64,000 nt of DNA from Biscogniauxia marginata (taxonomy: Eukaryota > Ascomycota > Sordariomycetes > Xylariales > Xylariaceae): contig MU404141.1 of NCBI GenBank assembly GCA_022695795.1, forward strand, positions 115,474 to 179,473. The letters run 5' to 3'. Both the position numbers and the translations under genes were made by a program. Below the pieces are notes generated by a model. It did no database searches. It was not told the origin of the DNA and was given only the letters and a program-made list of their open reading frames with translations. Each line of letters opens with the position of its first letter. Position 1 is the first letter of the stretch. This document shows, piece after piece, positions 9,993 to 21,641 of the stretch.

Positions 9993-11965
9993 GCTAGCCG
10001 CCCAGTGGCAAAGCTCCAGCTGCTACGACTACCGTTGGAAGTGCATATGAATGTTTGCTTTTTCTTTGCTCCAGAAGGCCGGAACCCGTCGGGAATTCTC
10101 TTTAGAAGTCTGATATACGATATATTTGGCCCCCACCCCTGAAGCCCCACCACTTCAGAAGCTCACGAGGCGAATCAATCCTGTCAGACTGTCATCATGG
10201 CACCGAAAGTCATATGCTGTGTGACATGGCCTCAATACAGAAAATACTCCCGAGCCGCGGTGCTTATGGAAACCAATACCAGTTTTATTTGAGATGAATT
10301 TAGGACTGTTCAGGCCGGGCTTAGAATCGGATTACTTTTACCGCTGTTTATTCGCCCTAGATTTATACCCAATAACCTCAGTATTGGTTAAGATCTATTA
10401 GCTTCCCATATTTCATACGGATTTCAAGTTAATGTTTATTAAATTTAACTAATGCAAATTACTGCTCCTCTTAGTAACAGGTAGATAATGTAAATGAACT
10501 GGTATATTCGTCCTGAATTCGCCTAAGTATAAACTTGCTAGAATCATTGTGACACGTTACTTTATTAACGGAAATCGTACAGTTATCCAAAAGCGGAGAA
10601 TGTGAGCTTATCAAGTATCGACTCAGCTAGACATGATAAGGATTTCTCCCAGAACCTAATCCTCCTTACCGAGGTATCCAGATGTATACTTTTCGGTGAG
10701 AAAACTACTCATCACGTCAGAAGAGGAGTTGTTCATTGATGTGTGCCACCATCCTCGCCTGTTGGGGGTTGGAAAGTTGCCGGTTTCGTGTACGATTTCC
10801 TCGAGATAGGACAACACGAGCATCACGGGATTTCTTGGACATTGAAAAGGGATGCTGACAAATCATGAGATGAGGAGCTTCTCTTCCTGACTCATTCAAG
10901 GAAGATCGGATGGGTTATAAAGCCTTGGTTGACCTCGAGAGTGTTAGGAATAAGGGATTAAGGGGTGCAAGGGGTGTCAAGGGACACGATAGCGGCAACT
11001 GACTGAGAGTGATGGAATATAGGGTCACTATTAGACGTATACTTATCGCTAGATATCCCCACTTAGTCCCTCGAGAGCGTATAAGGCTCTTATATGCCTA
11101 ATCCGTAATGCATATACGTCCTTGTAGCCCACTAGCCTCGAGTTGGACCTTTTAGGCCTCTGGAAATGCTATTATTGTCAAATATTCTCAGTGCACCGAA
11201 TTCATGACTATCCTGAAATTGTGAATTTATGAAAGATTGTTAACGTTTTAGTTTAACGAACTTAGCCTGCTAGAGAAGGGAAAAAGAGACAGGGGCATGC
11301 TCTGGTAGGGAGGTAACATTGCGGACTGCAGTATACACCCGCTCGCACGCTCTCTTTCAATTCAAAATGTTATTTGGGGATAATTAAATACCTACTCTCT
11401 TCTACGAAGGAGATTTGCCAAATGGTGTTATAAAGATAGCCCACTCCATACAGTCTCATAAGCCCATGTTGCATCTTAGGACTTGGCGGATGTTGTCTTT
11501 CAAGGGATATAAACTAGCTGGAAGTTTGGTTTACAACAAACAGGGAGGTAAGAGTTAAAATGGCATGTAGCAACTATCAGATTAAATTTACTAAACAAGT
11601 TTCAGAAGTAACAGTTTTTCCGTGATGGGAATTAGGAATTGCATCCACACTTGACCGCGTTGAGATTGCGGATTGAAACCTCCGCAGCTGCCAAGTATCA
11701 GTCAGGGGTTATTGAAGCAACCCCTTATTTCAGCAGTAGAGGATGGCCGAGAAGATATATCCATTGACGCGTCGACACATATTCGGGCCCCAGATTAACC
11801 GAAATCGAGATACACACAAATCCACCAATTATATATAATCTTATAGCTATCATATACGCAAACCATTCCGCACAGCGTCTACTCCGACTTAAATGCTCGG
11901 CCGTCTTTCGCGCTTGCTCTGCTAGCTCACGCGATGAAACCCATACATAATCTGTGCTCTTAACA
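9993..11965. other. Long AT-rich gene-free spacer
   Basis: About 2 kb with no gene I can support. A 60-aa minus-strand ORF near 10717-10899 looks like chance. I see no terminal repeats or transposon motifs. Confidence 0.55.
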
Positions 11966-12883
11966 ATGCGGTCGTTCGTATCTGTAGTATTCATCGCCAC
12001 CGCGCTGGCTCACCAGAACTTCCATCAGTTCTGGGTGAACGACGTGTCTCCGGGATACGAAGTCGGCATTCGGATGCCTCCTAGCAATAGCCCGGTCGTA
12101 CGTCCCAAGTTCCGATCCCATTATAAACACATACCAGCTCGGTATCTAACACATTTCAAAGACCGATGTAACCAGCAACGACATCGCGTGTAATGTCGAC
12201 GGGACCGACGGCACGGGCGTTGAGACCATCGCCGCCAACGCCGGGGACACGATTACCGTGCAGTGGGACCAGTCCACGCACCCGGGCCCCATCACGCACA
12301 TGCTCTATGGGCCTGTAGACAGCGCCGCGGCGGCCACTGGCGTCGGCGCCGGTTGGTTCAAGATCGACGAGCTGGACTATGTGGAAGGGAAGTGGGCGAA
12401 CGAGATCATGTCGGCGCAGGACATGAAGCACACCTTTTCTCTGCCAAGCAATCTGGCTTCAGGAGAATACCTCGTGGGTCATACGATCAAACAGAACTCA
12501 TGTGCTCATATAATTTACCATGTCTAGCTTCGATCCGAAATGCTCGCACTCCACGGGGCCCAGGATCTCAACGGCGCGCAAGTATGACAAGCCATTCCCC
12601 CCCTTCTCCCTGGCCCCCTTTTCTTCTAGACAGATATGGAGTAAATCGTTGAGATGAATCTCAAACCTTTAAACCGGCAGTATTGCTAATGATTTATACC
12701 CAGTTCTACATCGGCTGTGCGCAGCTCAAAGTCACCGGGACCGGCGGCGCCTGTAGCCCCGAGATCAGCCTCCCGGGCGCCTACGGCGCCGAGGACGAGG
12801 ACATCTACATCCCCAACTTCTACAACGGCTTTGATCCTACTGCGTATCAAGCACCTGGTGGCCAGGTCGCGTCCTGCTCCTAA
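11966..12883 (+). CDS. AA9 lytic polysaccharide monooxygenase (secreted)
   Basis: This copper enzyme oxidatively cleaves cellulose or related glucans outside the cell. Four exons: 11966-12097, 12162-12473, 12528-12581 and 12704-12883, with GT-AG introns of 64, 54 and 122 nt, give 225 aa. The signal peptide MRSFVSVVFIATALA ends directly before His-Gln, so mature His1 can form the histidine brace. The second copper His is in STHPGPITHMLYGP. The third-sphere His and Gln lie in ALHGAQDLNGAQ, running into FYIGCAQLKV, which carries the axial Tyr. The splice across exon 2/3/4 restores this block exactly, which supports the model. There is no carbohydrate-binding module or linker; the protein ends at VASCS. 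The gene sits isolated between AT-rich spacers, a common setting for fungal secreted enzymes. Substrate and regioselectivity cannot be read from the sequence. Confidence 0.93.
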
Positions 12884-13890
12884 ATGCAACTTCACGGCTT
12901 TTGAATTAGGCGTAGGCTTACAGTCTATTGTGGAGAGAGGGTCGCTGCGGCTTCAGGGGCAGTGTATGCAATGAAAGCTCTAATGAAAGGGGGGTGATGC
13001 TAAAGTTAGGTAAATTAGAGGGAACTTGGAGACCCCCGAGCCCAACATAGTGTATCGGGGTTGTCACGGTATGGGAGTGAAGAATCAAAAGACCCTGCTA
13101 TTGATCACGTACCTGGGAGTCGTTCCTACTTGATTTAAAAGTAGTAGCCACATTGTTCTCTTATTACTAGTATTGAGAGCCACACATGGTGCTCCGTAGA
13201 GATCGGGAAAATGGATGGTGTCGTATACAGCGAGGTTGTGAAGGAACCAAAGGACAAGAAATGAATAGGTCTACAGAGCTCTAGTTTCATGAGGTTAGAG
13301 AAACATAGAAACAAAGTTGACTAGGTAGGTACCTAACAGCCCGCGAGATCAACACCCCCTGAAACACCGTGGACGCATTTGATTAACCAGTATTCGGATG
13401 CGACAGTCAAAATGAGCGTAGATTAGCTTTGAAGTTGGATCATCAAGAACCTGAAGAGGCCCGAAATACCTTGGTGGCGGAGACTACGGACATTCCATAT
13501 TGCCGCGAAGGCGTCTTCGCGGAGGTTTCAACTATTCAAATATCTGCTGAAGTAGTCCGCATTTACCGAGATTCTGCGTACTAATAGTAGCATTAGCATG
13601 ATGCAAGATCGAGAGCGAGGCCGAAGCGCTTCCATTCCCTGTCAGGCCAACAGGAAGAGAGCACGACACATGATGAAAGCCATCCTCAACTAGCTAGATA
13701 GATCCACGAATGTGAAGACTCTGATCCCCCTAGGTATCGCCTCTCGTCAACTCATAACCGCGAACGCCGATATTTTCCCCGCCAAACCAACAACGCCGTG
13801 AGCAAAGCAAATTCAATATGTAGCTCTCCGCATCGCAAGGTATTCTGGAATAGACCCACCACAAACATTGCTAGAGAATAATTCGAATCA
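12884..13890. other. Intergenic, convergent 3' flanks
   Basis: This lies between the AA9 gene and FEN1, which converge. It contains a CTAGGTAGGTACCTAAC palindrome copy at 13321-13337. No gene is seen. Confidence 0.6.
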
Positions 13891-15246
13891 TTATGCGGTT
13901 CCACGAGGCTTGGCCTTCGCTTTCGCCTTTTCCTTCTTCTCTTCCTTGACCTTCTTCTTCTTGGCCTCGTTCTGCTCGTCCAACTTTCGCTTGTGCGCCG
14001 CCCTCTGCTCCTCCGTCTTGGGGATAGGCTTGAAGAATCCTTCTAGCCGGGCCTGCTGGGTACTCTTCGTGGCCTTCTCCAGTCTCGCCGCGCCGGAGCG
14101 AACTCTGTCTTCGTTGAAACCCTTGTCCGTAACAAGAAATTTGACTAGACCCTCGATATCTGGCTTGTCCCATTTGAAATCGCAGAGTGGGTCGTCGGCT
14201 TTTCGCACGTCGGGCTTGAAGAACAATTCCCTTGCATCGGCAAAGGGCCAGTCTTCAGGTAATACGTACTTCTGCTTAGAGTCGTTCTTGATGTATTCGA
14301 CAACCTTCTCGAGAGTGCCGTGCTCACGTATCATCTTGAGGGCGGTAGACGGGCCGACCTTGGGGATGGGGTCGAGGTAATCGCAACCGAGCAAGATGCA
14401 GAGATCGACAAACTATTTCATCAGCGAATCATCTCCCCTGATCAGAAGTTGGCCGCAGGACAACTTACTTGCTTGCGATCCATGTTCAGTCCCTCGAGAA
14501 CTTTGTCGACGTGGATCTCCTGGATAGGCTCCTTCCTCTGCTCACTGAAGGTCAAATGTCGCAGTAAAACCGGACTGTCGAAACATAAAGTGTCCATATC
14601 CTCACTAGCGGCGGCGTAGACCTTCCCTGCTCTTGCAAGAATGGCACACTGAGCCTCGGCCTCGGTGGGTGCGATGATGTAGGGAATGCCCATCAGCTTG
14701 AGCAGCTGTTGGCATTCGGCATTGTGCTCCCTGGTGACCCTGACTGTCCGTCGCGAGAACTTCTCGACATCTTCTGCGGTACCTGTCTCTTTAGCCTCCT
14801 CCAGCCCTTCGGTCGCCTCGGCCTTTCGCTGGAATCGTCGAGCTAGTTCGCCGGACTTGAGCTTGGGCGGTGCGCCATCGAAGACGTAGAGCGGTTTGAT
14901 GCCGTTGTCGACCATGCGCAATGTGCGGTAGAACATTCCCATGAGATGGGAGGTTGTGTCGCCGGACTCGTTCATCAGCTGCTGGCCATCGGATCGGACT
15001 GCGATCAAGAAGCTGTAAATGCTCATAGAACTGCACGGGGTTTAATCAGTACGGTTGGCAAAGGTAGGTTGATGTATAATATACGCACGCATCCTATGAG
15101 ATCTCATTAGCCACTGGATACCTGCACGGTCTGTAATTGGCACTTACAATGGCGACCTTGCGGCCAAAGTGGTTCTTGATTTCGCCCTCTTTGATGGCAT
15201 CAGGCGCCTCCTCCTTGATGATGGAGAATAGCTGCTTAATACCCAT
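13891..15246 (-). CDS. FEN1: Flap endonuclease 1 (FEN1/Rad27)
   Basis: This structure-specific nuclease removes 5' flaps during Okazaki-fragment maturation and long-patch base-excision repair in the nucleus. I read five coding segments on the minus strand: 15246-15148, 15093-15089 (5 nt), 15030-14469 and 14412-13891, separated by introns of 54, 58 and 56 nt, giving 395 aa, the family's usual length. The 5-nt exon GATGC is needed to restore KVAIDASMSIYSF with catalytic Asp34. Other active-site blocks are [30 protein letters not shown] and [12 protein letters not shown]. The helix-hairpin-helix follows ([12 protein letters not shown]). A PCNA-interacting box QARLEGFF lies near the C-terminus, before a Lys-rich tail that probably acts as nuclear localisation signal. 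All catalytic residues I can check are present. Confidence 0.95.
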
Positions 15247-15776
15247 TTTTGGCAAGATGTCCCCTCGTATAGGCGTATGCGATGAATGTTTTGAGTTTTG
15301 TTGAGGAAAGACGGCTCGCAGCGCGGTGATGTCAGATGTTCGCGAACTGCAAAATGGAATTAATTGCCGACGCGCTCAAGAGGACGGGCTTTAATGGGTT
15401 TCTATGGACGTGACGCGACCTGGTCTGTGCACTGCTGCCTTCAGGTAGTCAATGCGTTAGTCCCCACCCAGGTAGCTCTCCTCTTCAAGACTTAGATTTC
15501 ACAGAGTCAATTAGTAACTTGAAGCTTACGTAAAGATCAGCTTATGCACCTATTCAGATTACTCCAATGTTGAAATTAGGTACTTAAGAACACCACCCTC
15601 TACGTCCACTTTCATTTCCTCACTGTCACAGTAGGTATGGGTGATGACCCTAGGCCTGTAAAGTCAAATAGAGGTCTAACGATCACGCATTGTCAATTGT
15701 CATAGTAAGTACTACTGGCTTGCAAGGATAATCTGGCATTGATATATGCTACCTGGCAAATCTTGTATACGTATTC
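15247..15776. other. FEN1 upstream region
   Basis: About 530 bp between the FEN1 start and the 3' end of the receptor gene on the same strand. Nothing else is seen apart from partial TAGGTA-type motifs near 15471 and 15580. Confidence 0.55.
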
Positions 15777-17296
15777 CTACGCTTTGCGACCTTCAGCCCA
15801 GAACATATCGCGCTTGACAATGATGCCATTCAGCGGGATGGGCTCTCCGCGGATGGTATCAGCCTCCCGGGTACTCCTAATACTCGTCTGCCGCTCGTAA
15901 CTATAACCCTTGGGCGTCAGCGCTTCCACGTCCGAATCGACGTTGTCAAGCCTCACAAACGACCGCCCCGCCGCAGCGCGGCTTTCGGCTGTGGTCAGCG
16001 CGCCGATACGGTTGCGATTGAAAATCCTGCCGATCGCCATGATTTTGGTCAATTTCCCAGGAGTTTTGGCCTCGCCGCCAGCGGAGGAAGTCCCGGATGA
16101 CAGGTTTTTCGTTGCGCTCGTCCAGTACTCATGAATCGCGCGGAACGCGGGTATCAAAGTAGGTAGACAGGCGCTGACGATAGCTAGGTTTATTTCCATG
16201 GTAGCAGCGAACCACGGTAGGAGGAATTGCTCTACAACCTTGACGTTAGCGAATCTAGCACCTCTCTCGTGTAGTAGATGGACGTCACCTACGTAATGTG
16301 CTATCGGGGTCGTTGTAATAGAGAATGGTCGCCTCCGCCAAACGAAAGGCACTAGCAGCAACCACGCTGGACGCTATTAGTTGTGTATAATGGGCAGCCA
16401 GAGGCTCCATACGCTCAACTTACAATCCACCTAGCAAGAAGACACAACCGATAGCGATCTTCTTGGGCATGGGGAGATCCAGGCGCATAGCCTCACCGGT
16501 GGGGAGCAGCCAGACTGTCAAATCTAGAACGCAGTTCGGGATCGAGTTCCCAACGAAGAACAAGGGGCGGTCGATGCATTCGCCATCGAGACTTGGATGC
16601 CACGCCTTGGCGACCGGCTTACACTGGAATATAGTGACCAGCTCGACGGTGATGAACCACCCGATGCACACCACTCCGAGAACGCAGGCCCCTATCTTGA
16701 CGGCTTTCGTCGGAATCATGCGCCAGTATAACGCGAGGACGGCAATCTTCACAAGTGAGGAGCACAGCCCATAAATGAGACAAAATGCGAAGATACACTA
16801 GATATTTCCGTCAGTATATTTTCGAGCTCGAGCCCCCCCCCCCTCAAACCCTTTAGCAAGAAGTTACGAACCTTAAGTAGGTTTTCGACCACCTCGGGAT
16901 TATCTGCCGTGGCATCCGCGACGTCCTTTCCGAGATCACCATAATGAATTGCTAACGGCACCAATGGTTAATGAGTAAGGTACGGACTGTGAGTAGCAGC
17001 AGCAGCTCTTACCAAGGAAGCCGTTCGCAAGGATGAGGTGCTGAACGAACTATTACGCGTTAGGTTAAGAGAACGAAAGGAAGCACGAGTTATCGGGGCA
17101 GCAGTACTAGAGTTGTAATGATCAAGTAATCATCGGCCCATATTTTGACCCCTTTGGCCTTGCGTCCCCAAATTCGAGCGACAACGGTGACGGTGGCGAT
17201 AATGGGGAAAACAACGAAGTGGATTGGGGTCGCTTGGCTTCGTTGTAGTTCGCGCGGCTGTGACTGTGGCATTGCTTTCGGAGGCCCGCGATGCAA
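15777..17296 (-). CDS. Rhodopsin-domain (PTH11-like) seven-helix membrane protein
   Basis: This is an integral membrane protein of the large fungal rhodopsin-domain family related to PTH11-type receptors, thought to sense surfaces or nutrients. My model has six exons: 17296-17108, 17049-17013, 16951-16872, 16797-16424, 16366-16293 and 16231-15777, giving 402 aa. Each splice keeps the frame and rebuilds family blocks: WADDYLIITTL, then FCLIYGLCSSLVKIAVLALY, the loop FQCKPVAKAW...GECI with paired Cys, FFVGNSIPNCVLDLTVWLLP, FLLGGFVVAASAFRLAEATI, and EINLAIVSACLPTL in the last helix. The C-terminal 150 residues are a hydrophilic cytoplasmic tail. The start at 17296 is chosen over Met at 17272 only because it is first. 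Exon 2 is just 37 nt and intron 3 has a weak donor GTTCGT plus a C11/G11 run. There is no CFEM domain. The ligand is unknown. Confidence 0.85.
16833..16843. repeat. Poly-C/G run of 11 inside an intron
   Basis: Eleven consecutive C on the plus strand lie in intron 3 of the rhodopsin-domain gene, so the run is not coding. Length may be uncertain in the assembly. Confidence 0.8.
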
Positions 17297-19325
17297 GCGA
17301 TTGAACGGTCGGCCTTAGTATCTCAGGTTTCCCAGGAGAAACCATGGGTATAGGAGCCCAGAAATTCCAGCTCCTGTCACAATACTCGAGGTGTTTCCCG
17401 GGCAAGGGTCTTTTTAGTCCGGGGAAATCTGGGGGTGGTCGCGGTAATTATCTATCCCTCCGCCGCCGCCGTTGTAGGTTTCAAGCCCACGCCCCTGATG
17501 AAGATTAAGCCATGTCATAATGAAATGCCTATCATGGCTTCAGAAACGCCATGAGATACCTTAGCAAGCCTAAGGTGTGTAATAACAGAAAGGCGTCATT
17601 GTTGTCTTAGTAAAGGGGTTTAGTGTGCCGCATGAAACCCTCTCATTGCTTCTTAGACAAATATGGGGAGGCTCTGGAACCCTGTCGTGTGGCTTCTGGG
17701 GGCTAAATACGTACGTTACCAGTCTCCGGGCTCTGCTTATAAATTGTGATATATGAGCAACAGAGACACTAACGTCGTGCTACATGAAGAGGTTCGCCCC
17801 TCTACGCTCTATTTGTATCCGGCTATTTACCGTAACCACCTCAAGAATCTTTTCCTTTTGCGTTGCTTTTTCCGGACGGCACGTATTGTTTTGTGGCTGG
17901 ATTGGGCATGCATGTTAGCAACCCTATGATCAACAATCGAACACCCCTATCCAGCCTTGAGAGTTACCCAAGAAGGGCCACAGCAGAATGGGGTTTAAAC
18001 AACGCTACTTTATTATCAATCACCTGTTCAGAAACTAGACGCCGTTAAAGAGATGCAACTGCATAATCCTCTCTCAACACTCAAAGTACATTGGTGAAGT
18101 ACTTTTACCACCCTTACTGATTTTTCCCAATGAATACATGCAGATGATATGTGAGTATACCTTGGACTGTATCTATTAATCCCAGTCGGCTTGCATATAA
18201 GTATGTAGTTCGCCAGAACCCTGGTATTTATCTCATTTTCATGCTATAGTCGACGGCAGGTTGAGTCGATACTAATCCCATTCCCATCATTAAGCCACCC
18301 AAGATGAGCGAAGCAGTTACCGAACCTAGTCATGTATTACAAGGGTACAAGGGTTTCCCTTCCATTTAACGGAATATAGAGAGCCTTTTAATTTCACACA
18401 CACACACACACAAGCAGGTACAAAAGTCTAATAAAGGCAGATATCAAGGTGGCAGAGCTTTTCTAGCGTCACTAGCCATTGGTGTCGTTATGAAATTCTT
18501 TGTCTAAGCTCTCTGGCTCTCAAACTATATAGCGACATATTCCTCGCGTAATAAATTGTCTTAAACGTAACGATACCTTGCTCTAACAGCCATTAAAACA
18601 TCAAGAACTCGCAAATAGTAGAAGGATTCAAAAAATGACAGATAATTTTCCCCAATTCTTTCCCATGATTGTCAACTAACACGTAGCTTGCCTTGGTCAT
18701 TGATATTCCTTTTCTTTTCTTTTTTGTAACTACTAGGTAGGCTTCGGTGTGTAGACCAATCACCTCACGTATCGCCCCCAATACAATGTCCACAATGGAT
18801 TCTTCTCGGAGTAACTCCTCAGCCGTACGACCACAACTCTCCCCTTGCAGCCAGCCTCCCTCGGGCTGCTTACTATTCGGGAAGTACGCAGATTGCAATT
18901 GGGCTCACTCGCCGGTCTCAACATTGTAATGGATCTTCGAGTCGGATCGTCGTCAAAGATGTTGCATGGTTGATCCCTTTAAATTTATTTCCTTTCGTGA
19001 GAAAGACGCGGCTGCGCGGATAGTCCCTCTAGTGAGGATCAACAATGTTGCCATTTTTTCCTCGCATTGATCGCAGGTAGCAATATGTATTAACTAACGC
19101 AAGGGAGTTTCAACCCCCGAGATGTTCGTAGCTATTCCGAACCACGCACCATCTGTATAATTTGTAGCCTTGTGGGTTACCATGAGTTACTTACATTACA
19201 TACGCGGATTTGTGTGTACTGAAACTCGAGGGAAGATTTCGCATGCTTCGGAGAAAAGATTGCCGAGGCTCATGGGAGACGGCTGAAAAATAAAGTGTCT
19301 TGAAGGAGGCTTGTTTCATATCTGA
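17297..19325. other. Gene-free spacer with a CA microsatellite
   Basis: About 2 kb, mostly AT-rich. The only clear structure is (CA)9 at 18395-18412. A minus-strand open frame at 18593-18898 begins with TTG and has no family features, so I do not call it. Confidence 0.5.
18395..18412. repeat. (CA)9 microsatellite
   Basis: Nine tandem CA units in an intergenic spacer, seen directly. Confidence 0.9.
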
Positions 19326-19724
19326 CTAGTCAAAATCAAAATCTCGAATCGTCTGTTTCGATCGTCGCCCCGCAGGTATGCCCTGTGGCAACTCTGGAAG
19401 CCATGTATCACATACGACGGCATCTGCCGCACTGGCCTCCTCAGATAGGCGTAATACAGAATAATCCACCGCGTTCTCTAATGCCTTCAGTTCAGTATCT
19501 AATTTGGTGAACCGAGAAGGCCTCGAGATTTTAACCGAACAGTTGAACCCTTCACAACTTCGGCACAGCAAGCAACGTAAGAAATTCCTAGTTCCACAAC
19601 TGGGACTACATGCTCGAGCTAAACGCGACGCGCCTCGAGTAGGGGGAGAGTCATCGTGCTTGTAGCATATGGGGCCTACTCTCGAGGGTAGTGAGCTGCT
19701 GCAAGGCATTTCCGGAATGAACAT
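19326..19724 (-). CDS. Hypothetical Cys-rich protein with coiled-coil segment
   Basis: This is a 132-aa ORF from ATG at 19724. I do not recognise the family. It has a Cys cluster (CSPSCGTRNFLRCLLC followed by RSCEGFNC) that could bind one or two zinc ions. Then comes a heptad-like amphipathic helix (FTKLDTELKALENAVDYSVL), a basic patch (AGRRSKQTIR) and an acidic end. A Cys-block followed by coiled coil recalls fungal Zn(II)2Cys6 regulators, but the spacing here is not the CX2CX6C pattern, so I do not call it one. No signal peptide. It stands alone among AT-rich spacers, and could be a real small gene or the remains of a longer one. Confidence 0.4.
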   Translation of the reverse strand: MFIPEMPCSSSLPSRVGPICYKHDDSPPTRGASRLARACSPSCGTRNFLRCLLCRSCEGFNCSVKISRPSRFTKLDTELKALENAVDYSVLRLSEEASAADAVVCDTWLPELPQGIPAGRRSKQTIRDFDFD

Positions 19725-21090
19725 CGCAGCATCAAGGACGTATTTACAGCTCAGTTCTAAAGATTTCTGATAAGAAATTCACTTTACCCCCGTTGCTACT
19801 CTAATCCCCTAAATGGGCTAAGTACAAGTTCTGCTCCATCGGATGGACCGTGGCATCGGTCAATACTCAATATATTACAACGCCACCTCGATGAGACAAT
19901 ATAACCGTAAGTTGTGAGCCCTGCATTTGGAGATCCAGTTATTGTGTGTCACTCCTGCCCTCTTGTTCGTTTGTTTACTATGATGATATTTCCCAGCCCG
20001 GAGATCGGGAATCGTCACTTTGTAGAACAATGATGAGCCTAGATCATGAACAGAATCTCTAAGAACACCACTCTAATCCTCGTGATGAAGCAAATTCCCC
20101 GTCGTATATAAATCTCTGAGCTCCTTTAAGGGGGGAAACACGACAGGAAAGAATTTCAGAAATTGGCTCAGGGCTCCGAACCATTATCAAATGGGTGTCT
20201 CGCACCCACCTCTCCATTCTCATCTGCCCAGTACTCATCATCATACCATTATGTAAATCCGAGTTGTGTTTTCTGTTTTGTCAACGCGTCAACCGAGATA
20301 ACTTTGACTATCCGAGGATTATCCATTCGGAACAAGAGTGCTATCGCCTATTTCCCGATAAGTATTATTGAGAATTTATAGCATACCAGTTCATTTTTTT
20401 CACCTTCAACCTTCGTGTAGATGCTCAAGGTGATGATAATCTCTTGGAGGTCAAGGGGTGCATCAAGTGCTGGGGGTTTCAGTAGACAGTCGCATATACA
20501 ACCCACTCGTCATCGAAGCTGTCTTAAATTTGGAAGTAAATTGTTGACGGGGAGACAATAATGTACGTTATTTTGTAGGTGTTAATATAAGATTAAAAGA
20601 TCGGAGTTTTGAGCTCCAGGGAAGTCATATGGCGGACGGAGAGGTCAGCCACATTTTGTAACATCACATAATTCTTGGTCCGTAACGGTTGATTGTAATA
20701 CAGCTGGGACTCACCGAGTCTTGCTATCTGTATTCATATTATCATATCCTGTCCCGATACCGTCTGTGTCAGGTGGCTATTGTAGATTTCCAATTCGTTC
20801 TCTCCTTCCTCCATAATATCAAACTCATCGTTATTTACTATGGCATGCAGCCCGAGCTGATATGCCGCTATTTGTTTTGACAATGGTATATCCTGACTTT
20901 GTTATCATGTCCTCGAAGACTAGGCACCTAGGTAGTCAGGGTCGTGTCGTAATCTTCGGGCCTTGGTCCTTGAGCAACGGCTCCACCCCTGAAGAGTAGA
21001 ATCCAACGCCGGCTATGAATTGCCGGACTTATTCTCATCCTATCCAGGGGGCGAAACAGATAACTTAATCCCTTTCCGCCACATAAGAAT
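19725..21090. other. Gene-free spacer
   Basis: About 1.4 kb without a supportable gene; short plus-strand ORFs at 20163 and 20689 lack features. A CACCTAGGTAG copy of the recurrent palindrome lies at 20926-20936. Confidence 0.5.
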
Positions 21091-21641
21091 TTAGCAGTTT
21101 GCGACCACGTCTTTCCCGGCCTGGACTGCATCGTCAAGGGATGCTTGTGCATCCGTCACCGCTGTGTCAGACCTGAGGAAATATTAGCATACATCACGTA
21201 CCGTGTTCTGGTCGTTTAGGGAACCTACGTGTCTCCACCGGCGAGTGCATCCCCGGCAGAAGTCAAACCGGCCTCTACTTGGTCCCGACCTTCCTGTGGC
21301 GGATCCTCGCCGGCGAAAATGGCCTGTGCTATCTGGGAGATGCCGTCCTGTGCCTGGTCGAGCCCGGTCGAGGCGGCGTCCTGAACATCAGGGTCTTGGA
21401 TATCTGCCACTGCGTCCTGTGTGTCCCCAAGAGCGCCAACGATGCGAAGGCGGGCTGCGTTACATTGTATGCCGCCCAATAGCTGGCGCCTCTCGAGTTC
21501 TTTCACAACGAACACAATTGTTAGCGCAAAAAGTATGATGTGTGGGATTTGCGAGGCTGTCGCGTAACATCACTTACTCGCACTTGTGACGGCGGCGCTC
21601 ATAGCCATGAGTACAGCGACAAGAACACGCTGAGTATACAT
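21091..21641 (-). CDS. Secreted small helical cell-wall-type protein
   Basis: Three exons (21641-21578, 21499-21229, 21172-21091; introns 78 and 56 nt) give 138 aa. The N-terminus MYTQRVLVAVLMAMSAAVTSA is a classical signal peptide. The mature part contains RRQLLGGIQCNAARLRIVGA, then Ala/Asp/Gln-rich helices with repeated TQDAVADIQDPDVQDAA and GISQIAQAIFAGEDPP themes, and ends DVVANC. The two Cys, one near each end of the mature chain, could form a disulfide. I recall this as a common family of fungal secreted or cell-wall proteins of about 140 aa without known activity. The splices rebuild GGDTSDTAVTDAQASLDDAV without a break, which supports the model. Both splice phases agree with the frame. 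Role is unknown; surface coating or effector-like action are guesses. Confidence 0.8.

Noticed and set aside
10717..10899. Minus-strand 60-aa frame
   Set aside because: Too short, no domain and no neighbours; likely chance.
13868..14380. Plus-strand open frame of 170 aa
   Set aside because: Antisense of FEN1; the minus strand has the nuclease motifs and PCNA box.
18593..18898. Minus-strand open frame of 101 aa
   Set aside because: Starts only with TTG, has no family feature and lies in an AT-rich spacer.
19326..19724. Zn(II)2Cys6 transcription factor
   Set aside because: The Cys spacing does not match CX2CX6CX5-12CX2CX6-8C.
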